A stretch of 64,000 nt of DNA, taken from positions 1,488,001 through 1,552,000 of the forward strand of contig CBDFFQ010000001.1 in NCBI GenBank assembly GCA_965246835.1. The letters run 5' to 3'. The position numbers were made by a program, and so were the translations under genes. This DNA is from JANPPS01 sp965246835 (GTDB lineage Bacteria > Pseudomonadota > Alphaproteobacteria > Acetobacterales > Acetobacteraceae). Under the pieces are notes generated by a model that ran no database searches, was not told the origin of the DNA, and saw only the letters and a list, made by a program, of their open reading frames with translations. Of this stretch, positions 44,285-52,001 are shown in pieces. Every line of letters starts with the position of its first letter. Positions within the stretch are counted from its first letter, which is position 1.

Positions 44285-44777
44285 GGCGGTGGCGGCCCTG
44301 CTGCTCACCAGCCCGGCCGCCGCCCAAACCTGGCTCCCACCCGTCACCCCGGCCTGCATCTCCTCCCCGTTCGGTATGCGCCGCGCCATCGGGCCGCATG
44401 CACCGGCCATGTTCCATAACGGCATCGACCTCCCAGCCCCGGCCGGCGCCCTGGTGCACGCGGTGGCGGATGGCGCCGTGCTGCGCATCAAACGGCAGGG
44501 CCTGGGCGGCGTCACGGTGCATCTCGGCCACGCCGACGGCACCACCACCCTCTATGCCCATCTCGGCAACCTGGTCCCGGCGCTGATGGACGGAAGGCGG
44601 CAGGTCCGCGCCGGGGAACCGCTCGGCCACGTGGCGCGCACCGGCGTCACCTACGGCACCCACGTCTTCTTCGCGATGCTGCGCGGCAACCAGGCGATCG
44701 ATCCGGAGCCGCTGCTCGGCGTGCCGCGCTGCGTCAGGCCAGGGCCTCGGCCGTCAACCGACGGCCCGCGGCGATAG
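44274..44777 (+). CDS. M23 (LytM-like) domain protein, lacking one zinc ligand
   Basis: 167 residues from a TTG start, chosen because a perfect AGGAGG lies six bases upstream, inside the preceding gene. Signal peptide MRGRAVAALLLTSPAAAQ. LytM-type motif is FHNGIDLPAPAG (His48, Asp52), followed by LYAHLG (His96). The final HxH pair reads GTHVFF: His130 is present but the second His, a zinc ligand in active endopeptidases, is Phe132. The protein may therefore be a non-catalytic amidase activator like EnvC or NlpD. It overlaps the opposite gene by 24 bases at its end. Confidence 0.82.
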   Translation: MRGRAVAALLLTSPAAAQTWLPPVTPACISSPFGMRRAIGPHAPAMFHNGIDLPAPAGALVHAVADGAVLRIKRQGLGGVTVHLGHADGTTTLYAHLGNLVPALMDGRRQVRAGEPLGHVARTGVTYGTHVFFAMLRGNQAIDPEPLLGVPRCVRPGPRPSTDGPRR

Positions 44778-45830
44778 CCGGGTAAGCCGCGCGATCCAGC
44801 GCAATGCGCCGGGCCAACCCTGCGCCGCCATCGCCACCAGCCCCGGCGCCTGCTGCCCCAGCCAATACAGCCGCGAAGCCAGCCGAATCGGCCGCCCCGC
44901 CTCCGCCCGCATGCGCGCGTGATACGCCCGGGCGTCCCCCCGCGCCGCCACCGCCGCAAAGGCGCTGTGCAGCGCGATCGACACGCCGTCCCCGCAGAAG
45001 GACGGGATCACCCCCATTTGGTCCCCCAACCGGAACACGCCGGGATCGTCCGCCGGCCCCGGCGCATGCACGAACCCATACGGCACGCGGAAGATGCTGA
45101 GCGGCCGGTCCAGCAGCGCCGTGGCGCCCCGCAGCCGCGCGGCCAGATGCGGGCACTCCGCCCCCAGCAGCGCCGCCACCCCGTCCCAGCTCCGCCCCGC
45201 CGCCTCGAACCGCACGCGATCCAGCAGCAGGCACAGATTGGCCCGGCCCCCCTCCACCAGCTGCAGCCCGGCATACCCGCCCCGGAACAGCAGCACCTCG
45301 ATATGCCCGGCCAAAGCCGCGTGCTGCACTGGGTCGAGCCGGAGATACATCTTGAGCCCGACCAGCGCGTCCCCGGGCGCCGCATCCCGGCGCAGCCCGC
45401 GCAGATCATGCTTGCCGGTCGCCAGGAACACGGACGGCGCCCGCATCCACCCCTGCCCCTCGACGTGGAGCGCACCGTCGGCAAACGACCGCACGGCATG
45501 GCCGCGCAGCACCGTGGCCCCCAGCGCCTCCGCCCGCTCCAGCAGCGCCGCATCCAGCACCCGGCGCGACAAGCCCAGCGCTCGGAATGGCAACGCCGCC
45601 GCCGCCACGCGGGACCCGTGCACCAGCCGCACCCGCGTGATCTCCGCCCCGCCCAGCCCCTGGAGATCGAGGCCGAGCCGGGCCGCATAGTCCTGCGCCT
45701 CCCATGACAGGAATTCGCCGCAGATCTTGTCGTGCGCGGCAGTTTCCCGCTCGATCAGCACAGCGCCGGGCCCCAGCAAGCACGCCGCCGCCGCCCCCGC
45801 CACGCCGCCACCGGCGATCAGCGCCTTCAT
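44754..45830 (-). CDS. FAD-dependent oxidoreductase of the type III PKS cluster
   Basis: 358 residues. The N-terminal FAD site is ALIAGGGVAGAAAACLLG with the acid residue in LIERE. The second FAD motif is FRLGDQMGVIPSFCGDG near residue 270. The chain resembles geranylgeranyl-reductase/aromatic hydroxylase flavoproteins (CGEFLSWEA near residue 40). In this cluster it would hydroxylate or reduce the polyketide product. Its start overlaps the methyltransferase stop by 4 bp. Last gene of the five-gene unit. Confidence 0.85.
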   Translation of the reverse strand: MKALIAGGGVAGAAAACLLGPGAVLIERETAAHDKICGEFLSWEAQDYAARLGLDLQGLGGAEITRVRLVHGSRVAAAALPFRALGLSRRVLDAALLERAEALGATVLRGHAVRSFADGALHVEGQGWMRAPSVFLATGKHDLRGLRRDAAPGDALVGLKMYLRLDPVQHAALAGHIEVLLFRGGYAGLQLVEGGRANLCLLLDRVRFEAAGRSWDGVAALLGAECPHLAARLRGATALLDRPLSIFRVPYGFVHAPGPADDPGVFRLGDQMGVIPSFCGDGVSIALHSAFAAVAARGDARAYHARMRAEAGRPIRLASRLYWLGQQAPGLVAMAAQGWPGALRWIARLTRLSPRAVG

Positions 45831-46570
45831 TGCAAAAGCATCGTCATTGCGAGCCCCGTGGCGAAGCAATGACAGAGGCGGCTCACGCAATACCGGAACG
45901 GCACATGCCACCTGACTTCCGCCACCCCAGCCAACCCGGCGCGATCCAGCAGCGCCGCCCAGTCCCGTCGCCGGAAGCTCCGCAACACGCTGATCGGCCC
46001 GTCATTCCGCACGATCGGATGCCACCGCGCCGCCGCCGCCAATGCCTTGAACCCGTGATAGGCCAGCGCGTGCCGATGCAGGTCGTTCACGAACCAGCCG
46101 CGCACGGCACTCCGCTCCATCCACCCCAGGAACGCCACGATGCCGTCATCCGTCAGGTGATGCGTGAGCAGGGAGCTGACCACCACGTCGTGCTCGCCTT
46201 GCGGCATGTCGAACAGATCGCCGGTCCGATACGCGATCCCCATCGAGGCCGGTGTGGCCGCGCGGGCGGCGCGGGCGCTCATCGGGTTGAGGTCAACGCC
46301 CGAGAGCTGCATGACCAAGCCCCGCCGCGTGCCCCAACGATGGATGCGCCGCAGCATGTCTCCCTCACCGAAGCCGACATCCAGCACCCGCAACGTCTCA
46401 CCCGCCTGCATGCCCCGGGCCGCGCGGCGCAGGAACGCGATCGTCGGCGGCCGGGCCAGCGTCGCGGTGTTGACCGCCGCCAGATCGGCCATGCATGCGC
46501 TGAACGCCTCGAAAGAAACATCCTCGGTATCGAGCCACTCCGTCAGCTCGGCCCGCGCGCGGAAATTCAC
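45827..46570 (-). CDS. SAM-dependent methyltransferase of the type III PKS cluster
   Basis: 247 residues from a GTG start that overlaps the PKS stop by 4 bp. The SAM motif is LRVLDVGFGEGDML near residue 75, followed by VDLNP and VVVSSLLTHHL. C- or O-methylation of the polyketide is probable. The last 16 residues (LCHCFATGLAMTMLLQ) are the translation of a REP-like DNA repeat, so the natural C-terminus has been replaced or extended by mobile DNA. The remainder of the fold looks complete. Confidence 0.85.
   Translation of the reverse strand: MNFRARAELTEWLDTEDVSFEAFSACMADLAAVNTATLARPPTIAFLRRAARGMQAGETLRVLDVGFGEGDMLRRIHRWGTRRGLVMQLSGVDLNPMSARAARAATPASMGIAYRTGDLFDMPQGEHDVVVSSLLTHHLTDDGIVAFLGWMERSAVRGWFVNDLHRHALAYHGFKALAAAARWHPIVRNDGPISVLRSFRRRDWAALLDRAGLAGVAEVRWHVPFRYCVSRLCHCFATGLAMTMLLQ
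45842..45874. repeat. REP-like palindromic repeat, copy 2, inside a coding region
   Basis: Perfect arms GTCATTGC (45843-45850) and GCAATGAC (45866-45873) around GAGCCCCGTGGCGAA. Same element as at 33922-33952. It is translated as the C-terminus of the methyltransferase and lies 12 bp before the start of the next gene. Confidence 0.85.
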
Positions 46571-47637
46571 GCCGCCAGCCGCTCGAACCGGAACGTCTCG
46601 GCGCACAGCCCGGGCCCGAACGCCATGCCGACGCCCCGCCCCGGCGCCGCCCCCCGCAGCATCCCCGCCAGCACGAACATCAGCGTGGCGGACGACACGT
46701 TGCCCACGGCCTGCAACACCGCACGGGACGGCGCCAGGCTGTCCTCCGGCAACCGCAACCCGAGCTGCACCGCGTCCAGCACCGTGCGCCCCCCGGCATG
46801 CACCGCCCAATGCGGCACGTCTGCCACTTGCCAGCCGCGCAGGATGCCGTCCTCGTCATTCCGCTCCGCCTCGCTGCGCAGCGCGGCGCCGATGCGGGAC
46901 GGGACCTTGCCCGACAGATGCATGTCGAACCCCTGGTCCCCGATCGACCAGGTGATCAGATCCTGGGTCCCCGGCAGCGTCGCGGACCGGAAATCCAGCA
47001 GCGCGATGCCATGCGGCTCCGCCGTCACCAGCGCCGCCGTCGCGCCATCGCCGAACAGCAGGAACGACAGCACGGTCTCGAGGTCCGGCGTCTCCTGCAT
47101 GTGCAAGGTGCACAGCTCGAGGTTGACCACCAGCACCCGCGCGCCCGGTTCCGAGCGCACGATGTGATGCGCCGTGCGCAGCGCCGGCACCGCGGCGTAG
47201 CAGCCCATGAACCCGATCAAGGACCGCTCCACACTGCCACCCAACGCCAACCGGTCCGCGATCATCTGGTCGAGCCCGGGCGCCGTGAACCCGGTGCAGG
47301 ACGCCACCACCAGATGCGTGATGGTGCCCAGCGGCCCCAGTGCCCCGATCGCCTGCACCGCCAGCTCCACCGCCCGCTCGCCATACAGCGCCATGCGCGC
47401 CTGGGTGCCGGGGAATGCGCCGCGGCGATAGAACCCGTCCGCATCGACATCGGCGGCGCCGGGTTCGCCCGGGCGGAAATGCGAGAAGCGGTGCCCGATG
47501 CCCGCCCGCTCCGCCATGCGGTCGAACACCGTCCGCGACCGGTCATCCGTCAGCAGCGTGCGCGCGAACCCCACGAAGGCGTCATGCACGTCATGCGGCG
47601 GCACCGCCGTCCCGATCCGGTTGACATGCGCCGCCAC
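46567..47637 (-). CDS. Type III polyketide synthase (chalcone/stilbene synthase family)
   Basis: 356 residues from a GTG start whose G is the last base of the ketosynthase stop (TAGTG). The catalytic triad is present: Cys146 in GFMGCYAAVPAL, His280 in WAVHAGGRTVLD and Asn313 in GNVSSATLMF. FGDGATAAL is also in place. The enzyme would extend a starter acyl group with malonyl units and cyclise it to a resorcinol, pyrone or similar. The upstream ACP and ketosynthase suggest the starter is supplied on a dedicated ACP. Confidence 0.93.
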   Translation of the reverse strand: MAAHVNRIGTAVPPHDVHDAFVGFARTLLTDDRSRTVFDRMAERAGIGHRFSHFRPGEPGAADVDADGFYRRGAFPGTQARMALYGERAVELAVQAIGALGPLGTITHLVVASCTGFTAPGLDQMIADRLALGGSVERSLIGFMGCYAAVPALRTAHHIVRSEPGARVLVVNLELCTLHMQETPDLETVLSFLLFGDGATAALVTAEPHGIALLDFRSATLPGTQDLITWSIGDQGFDMHLSGKVPSRIGAALRSEAERNDEDGILRGWQVADVPHWAVHAGGRTVLDAVQLGLRLPEDSLAPSRAVLQAVGNVSSATLMFVLAGMLRGAAPGRGVGMAFGPGLCAETFRFERLAA

Positions 47638-48842
47638 TAGGCCCGCCGCAGCAGGATCGACGCGTTCATGCCACCGAACGCGAAGGAGTTGGACAGCGCC
47701 GCCTGGACCGGCACCGCCCGCGCCCCCTCGGCGATGCAATCCACGTCGCACTCCGGATCGGCCTCCCGGAACCCGGCCGTCGGCGGCAGCACGCCGTGGT
47801 GGAGTGCCAAAACCGTCGCCAGCGCCTCCAGCGCCCCGCCCGCGCACAGGCAGTGCCCGATCATGCTCTTCGTCGACGACACCGGCGGCGGCCGCCCCCC
47901 GAACACGCGATGCAACGCGGCAGACTCCGTCTTGTCGTTGAGCCGCGTCCCGGTGCCATGCGCGTTCACATAGCCGATGTCGGACGCCAGCATCCCGGCA
48001 TCGTCCAGCGCATCCTGCATCGCGCCCGCCGCCCCGGCCGTGTCGGGCGCCGTGAGGTCCAGCCCGTCCGCATTCATGCCGCTGCCGGCGATCTCCGCCA
48101 GGATCGTGGCGCCCCGGGCCACGGCATCCTCCCACCGCTCCAGCACCAGCACGGCGGCACCCTCGCCCAGCACCAGGCCGGATCGATCTTTGGAGAACGG
48201 CCGGCAGCCATCGGCGCTCAATACGCGCAGCCCCTCCCAGCACTTGAACACGCCCACCACGATCGAGGCATCGGCGCCCCCCGCCAGCATCATGTCCGCC
48301 CGCCCGGCGCGGATCAGGTCCGCCGCCTGCGCGATCGCATGGGTGGCCGACGCGCAGGCGGACGCGATCGCGAAGCTCGGCCCGCGCAGCTGCAAATCCA
48401 TGGACACCTGAGATGCCGCGGCATTGGGCATCAGCCGCGGCACCGTGAACGGATGCACCCGCGCGGCGCCCTCGCCGTAGAACGCCAGATACGCCTCATC
48501 GAGGCTGGTCTGCCCGATGGCCGCGCCCAGCACCACGCCGCGCCGCCGGGCCAGCGCGGGATCGGCCACCAACCCAGCCTGCTGCATCGCCTCCCGCGCC
48601 GCCACCACCGCCATGGCGGAGGTGCGGTCCAGCATCGCGGCTTGCCGTGGCGTGAAGAACGCGGCGGGATCGAACGGCGCCTGGGCCGCGATGCGGGCGG
48701 AGATACGGTCCGTCGGCACCGCCGTGATCGGCCCGATCCCCACCGTCCCGGCCTGCAACCCCGTCCAGATCGTCGGCACGTCCAGCCCGAGGGCACACAG
48801 GCCACCCAGGCCCGTCACGGCCACCCGCGGGCGCGACCTCAT
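47637..48842 (-). CDS. Beta-ketoacyl-ACP synthase (KS) of the type III PKS cluster
   Basis: 401 residues. Thiolase-fold elongating ketosynthase of the FabF type with Cys163 (SACASATHAI), His295 (NAHGTGT) and His330 (KSMIGH), the intact triad. It starts four bases within the ACP gene and its stop overlaps the PKS start. It would make a beta-keto or elongated acyl chain on the small ACP. It is separate from the housekeeping fatty-acid genes, which are not in the window. Confidence 0.92.
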   Translation of the reverse strand: MRSRPRVAVTGLGGLCALGLDVPTIWTGLQAGTVGIGPITAVPTDRISARIAAQAPFDPAAFFTPRQAAMLDRTSAMAVVAAREAMQQAGLVADPALARRRGVVLGAAIGQTSLDEAYLAFYGEGAARVHPFTVPRLMPNAAASQVSMDLQLRGPSFAIASACASATHAIAQAADLIRAGRADMMLAGGADASIVVGVFKCWEGLRVLSADGCRPFSKDRSGLVLGEGAAVLVLERWEDAVARGATILAEIAGSGMNADGLDLTAPDTAGAAGAMQDALDDAGMLASDIGYVNAHGTGTRLNDKTESAALHRVFGGRPPPVSSTKSMIGHCLCAGGALEALATVLALHHGVLPPTAGFREADPECDVDCIAEGARAVPVQAALSNSFAFGGMNASILLRRA

Positions 48843-49102
48843 GCGACGGGATGGGTCTTGTCGAGCGTCCGGATGACGTGATCCAGCAGGTCCCCCACCG
48901 TCTCGAACTCCGCACCCGTTTTTTCGGACACGACGGGCACGTCGATCTTGAACCGCTCCTCGATCGCGAAGATCGCCTGCACCAGGTCCAGCGACGGGAT
49001 GTCGAGGTCCGCCATCTTGGCCTCCGGCACCAGGGTCGCCCGGTCGGCTCCGGTCTCCTTGGCGACGATGTCCAGGATCTCATCTACGCGTGGGTCGGAC
49101 AT
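48839..49102 (-). CDS. Acyl carrier protein of the type III PKS cluster
   Basis: 87 residues. Phosphopantetheine attachment serine is Ser37 in DLDIPSLDLVQAI, with the acidic helix II (FAIEERFKIDVP) after it. It differs from housekeeping AcpP, where the motif is GADSLDTVEL, and so looks like a dedicated carrier. First gene of the five-gene unit. No transcription factor gene is adjacent. Confidence 0.92.
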   Translation of the reverse strand: MSDPRVDEILDIVAKETGADRATLVPEAKMADLDIPSLDLVQAIFAIEERFKIDVPVVSEKTGAEFETVGDLLDHVIRTLDKTHPVA

Positions 49103-49167
49103 CGGGGGCGGCGCCTTCTTGCAATGCTACGGCCTTATAGATGGCGCATCGCACGGCTTGCAAAAGG

Positions 49168-49770
49168 TCAGATGACCGGCGTCCGCGTCCCGAGCGTGGG
49201 CGACCCGCCAGCGGTATAGGCCGGGGCGCTTTCATCGAACCGGCTCCAGCCTTCGGCGCGATAGGCCTCGCTCCGGGCGGCGGGGTCCACGGGCATATGC
49301 CGCGCCAGGATCTGCTCCACCAGGGAGCCCTGCGTCTCGTCGGCGCGCACCGTCACCAGCGTGCCGCCGCGGCGCACGCCCTCGGCATAGACATGCGCAT
49401 CCGCCTCATCGACGCCGGCGCCCACCAACGATCCGATCAACCCGCCCGACGCGGCGCCCACACCGGCGCCCAACGCCGTGGCGACCAGCCACCCCGCTGC
49501 CACCACAGGCCCGACCCCCGGGATCGCCAACATGCCCAGCCCCGCCAGCAGCCCGGCGCCACCACCCAGCACCGTCCCGATCGACGCCCCGGTCCCCGCC
49601 GCCTCCGCCGCCCCGGACTCGGCCGCGGTGGCCGGAATGGAGTGCCGGTCATCGGCGTTGCTCGCCACCAGGCTCACATGGTCATGCAGCACGCCGCAGC
49701 CCTCGAGCTCACGCACCGCCGCCTCGGCATGGTCATAGGTGTCGAACAGGCGGGAGATCACGATGGTCAT
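49168..49770 (-). CDS. Glycine-zipper protein with general-stress-protein-like N-terminus
   Basis: 200 residues. The N-terminal 60 residues (MTIVISRLFDTYDHAEAAVRELE) look like the YflT/general stress 17M fold. Residues 65-130 are a long hydrophobic glycine-zipper segment (GTVLGGGAGLLAGLGMLAIP, then GPVVAAGW and GAGVGAASGGLIGSLVGAG), which may insert in the membrane as a helical hairpin. The C-terminus repeats GGTLVTVRADETQ. Resembles DUF1269-like proteins. Function unknown; stress or membrane role inferred. Confidence 0.78.
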   Translation of the reverse strand: MTIVISRLFDTYDHAEAAVRELEGCGVLHDHVSLVASNADDRHSIPATAAESGAAEAAGTGASIGTVLGGGAGLLAGLGMLAIPGVGPVVAAGWLVATALGAGVGAASGGLIGSLVGAGVDEADAHVYAEGVRRGGTLVTVRADETQGSLVEQILARHMPVDPAARSEAYRAEGWSRFDESAPAYTAGGSPTLGTRTPVI

Positions 49771-49777
49771 GGATGCC

Positions 49778-50113
49778 TCACTGGCTGACGATGTTGCCCT
49801 GGTAATCGAGCGCGACCTGCACCGGCTTGCCGTCCTTCGTCGCCATGCCCCGCCAGACCCCCTTGTCGTCCTTCTTGAGGTCCATGACCTGGCTGTAGCC
49901 CCGCTCCTCGATCCGCGAGCGGGCCTGGTTCTCGGTGAAGCTGTTGGCGCCCGCGACCGGCGCCTCCGTCGTGCGGGACAGCCCGCCCGTGGTGGTGACC
50001 GCGGCCGGCGCCGGGGAGGTGCTGACGCCGGAGTCCGCCGGTGGCGCCGTCTGTGCCACGGCCACACCGGACATCACGGGAAACGCGAACACGGCCGCAC
50101 GCCACTTGCTCAT
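49778..50113 (-). CDS. Small exported protein, PepSY-like C-terminus
   Basis: 111 residues with signal peptide ending AVAQ. A low-complexity Thr/Pro/Ala linker is followed by FTENQARSRIEERGYSQVMD and VWRGMATKDGKPVQVALDYQ, the pattern of PepSY-like domains. It ends 7 bp before the glycine-zipper gene and probably shares its transcript. Function unknown. Confidence 0.72.
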   Translation of the reverse strand: MSKWRAAVFAFPVMSGVAVAQTAPPADSGVSTSPAPAAVTTTGGLSRTTEAPVAGANSFTENQARSRIEERGYSQVMDLKKDDKGVWRGMATKDGKPVQVALDYQGNIVSQ

Positions 50114-50166
50114 TCCACGCTCCTGCCGACTGTGGAATGAGAGCGCATCAAACCGGCAAGGGTTCC

Positions 50167-51042
50167 CTAATCGAGCGGCGTCGCCGGCCCCGCCGCCCGC
50201 CCCACCAAAGACGGCCCCACCAGCTCCGCCTCATCCATGCCCCGGTCGAGGTCCAGCCCCGTCATCCGCCAGTCATGCACCGCGATCGGCAACGGCCGCA
50301 GCAGCCGCTCATGGAACCGCGTCGGCCACTGCACCCCGGCGCGCGGGACATGCCCGGCCACATCCACCTCCGCCACTGCATTCTGCGTCGATTCAAGCCC
50401 CTCCAGCGTGAATCGGACCCGGCGCATCAGGCGGGTGCCCACATCGATGAACAGCACCAGGTCATCGGCCGGCGCCAGCCCCAGCCCGGGCGCCGCACGC
50501 ATCCGCAACGCGTCGCACAAAAAGCGCCCGTCCGCGGTCTCGATCGTCTCGGCCGGCAGACGCTCCATCAGGAGCCCCGCCCGCCCCACCAACCGCAGCG
50601 GCCCCAGCAGGAACAGCGCATACCCATCCGTTACCAGCGCCGCCGCCGCCCGGCGGTTGGGGTCGGAGGACTCCGCATCGTTGAACCAGACCCGGACGCT
50701 GTCCGCGCCCACACCGGGCCGCCGCACCACCTGCTTGCGGCCCGCCGGCCCCGTATGGGATTGCGCGATCAGGCCGGAGCCCAGCAGCAGCCGCTCCTCC
50801 GACCCGCCGCGGAAGCCCGCATCCACCAGCTCGGGCTGCAACCGGTCCACCAGGCCGCGCCACTCCCCGGCATAGGCCACGCTCACATCCCGCAGGCCCT
50901 GGAACGCGGCCAGCCCATGCGCCGCAGCACTCGCATCCAGCAACGCCTGCGCCTCCGCGGACGTCGCCCCGGCCGTGAGCGGCGGCAACCGTGCGGCGCA
51001 CCCCTGCGCGGCCAGGGCGAGCAACAGCGTGCGCCGCCTCAT
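50167..51042 (-). CDS. Probable exported protein or lipoprotein of unknown function
   Basis: 291 residues. N-terminus MRRRTLLLALAAQGCAARLP has two or three arginines and a hydrophobic core with a cysteine; the region LAAQGC fits a weak lipobox, so a lipoprotein is possible. The rest is an all-beta-rich soluble domain (AYAGEWRGLVDRLQPELVD, VRVWFNDAESSDPNRRAAAALV) without motifs I know. It reads away from the isochorismatase gene. Confidence 0.7.
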   Translation of the reverse strand: MRRRTLLLALAAQGCAARLPPLTAGATSAEAQALLDASAAAHGLAAFQGLRDVSVAYAGEWRGLVDRLQPELVDAGFRGGSEERLLLGSGLIAQSHTGPAGRKQVVRRPGVGADSVRVWFNDAESSDPNRRAAAALVTDGYALFLLGPLRLVGRAGLLMERLPAETIETADGRFLCDALRMRAAPGLGLAPADDLVLFIDVGTRLMRRVRFTLEGLESTQNAVAEVDVAGHVPRAGVQWPTRFHERLLRPLPIAVHDWRMTGLDLDRGMDEAELVGPSLVGRAAGPATPLD

Positions 51043-51120
51043 AGCTGAACCCCCATCGCCAGCCCTCCTGGCCAGAGTGTGGCCAGCCTGCCACCCTGCC
51101 GCAAGCGGCTGCCCCCGAAG

Positions 51121-51156
51121 AGACCATGCGAAAGACCATGCGAGAGACCATGCGAA
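51121..51156. repeat. Three 12-bp repeats that each carry an ATG
   Basis: AGACCATGCGAA, AGACCATGCGAG and AGACCATGCGAA in tandem. Each contains an in-frame ATG (51126, 51138, 51150) for the hydrolase that follows, so three start codons are offered. The period keeps the frame. Confidence 0.88.
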
Positions 51157-51671
51157 CGCTCGACCGCGACACGTCAGGCCTATTGGTGGTGGACCTCCAG
51201 GCCCGCCTGATGCCCGCCATCGACGGCGCGGCAGAAATTCTGCGCCACACCGGCCTCCTGCTCGCCGCCGCCCGGCAGCTGACCGTCCCGGTGCTTTTCA
51301 CAGAACAAAACCCAGCCGGCCTGGGCCGCACGGCGCCGGAGCTGCAGCCGGGCGAGGTGCTCACCAAGATGCATTTCGACGCCTGCCGCGAAGCCGCCCC
51401 GATCCTGCCTGACCGTCCCTCCCTCGTGGTGCTGGGCTGCGAGGCGCATGTCTGCGTGCTGCAAACCGTCCTGGGCCTGCTGGACCAGGGGCGGCGCGTC
51501 CATGTGGTCGCGAACGCCGTGGGCTCCCGCACGCCAGCCAACAAGGACGCCGCGCTGCGCCGCATGGCCGCCCATGGCGCCGAGATCGTCACGACGGAAA
51601 TGGTCGTCTTCGAATGGCTCGGCACCGCCGCGCACCCCGCCTTCCGCGACCTCTTGAGGCTGGTGAAGTGA
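51150..51671 (+). CDS. Isochorismatase-family cysteine hydrolase
   Basis: 173 residues from the third ATG (MRTLDRDTSGLLVVDLQARL), which matches the usual N-terminus of the family; ATGs at 51138 and 51126 would add four or eight repeat-derived residues. The fold is seen in LLVVDLQARLMPAI (Asp), KMHFDA and GCEAHVCVLQT (catalytic Cys). Substrate unknown; relatives hydrolyse nicotinamide, isochorismate or biuret. The final codons RLVK-stop are duplicated downstream in a 117-bp repeat. Confidence 0.88.
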   Translation: MRTLDRDTSGLLVVDLQARLMPAIDGAAEILRHTGLLLAAARQLTVPVLFTEQNPAGLGRTAPELQPGEVLTKMHFDACREAAPILPDRPSLVVLGCEAHVCVLQTVLGLLDQGRRVHVVANAVGSRTPANKDAALRRMAAHGAEIVTTEMVVFEWLGTAAHPAFRDLLRLVK

Positions 51672-52001
51672 TGATTGCGGGGTGGTTGCGCCACCTCGCG
51701 GCCGACCCGCTCGTCCTGAGCCTGTCGAAGGACGGCAGCGCGCCCGCCGTCACCCCAGCCGGGCCACCTCCTGACGCTGGTGAAGTGACAATTGCGGGGT
51801 GGTGCGCCAACCTCGCGGCCAACCCGCTTGTCCTGAGCCTGTCGAAGGACGCCAGCGCGCCCGCCGTCACCCCAGCCGGGCCACCTCCTGAAGCTGGTGA
51901 AGTGACAATTGCGGGGTGGTGCGCCACCTCGCGGCCGACCCGCTTGTCCTGAGCCTGTCGAAGGACGCCAGCGCGCCCTCCGTTACCCCCGCCGGGCCAC
52001 C
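51659..52001. repeat. 117-bp tandem repeat, about 2.9 copies
   Basis: Units begin at 51659, 51776 and 51893. Each opens with GCTGGTGAAGTGA, the end of the isochorismatase gene, contains GTCCTGAGCCTGTCGAAGGAC, a palindromic REP-like element, and closes with GCCGGGCCACC, the reverse of the anmK end. Unit 3 is incomplete. In effect the whole gap between two convergent genes has been tandemly duplicated. The only gap of over 300 bases in this part of the window; no gene was seen in it. Confidence 0.88.

Noticed and set aside
51614..51952. A 112-residue plus-strand frame with 39-residue repeats across the duplication
   Set aside because: It is the chance translation of the 117-bp unit (39 codons) and starts inside the hydrolase gene.
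51659..52001. A CRISPR array
   Set aside because: Units are 117 bp, nearly identical over their full length and without spacers, so they are ordinary tandem repeats.
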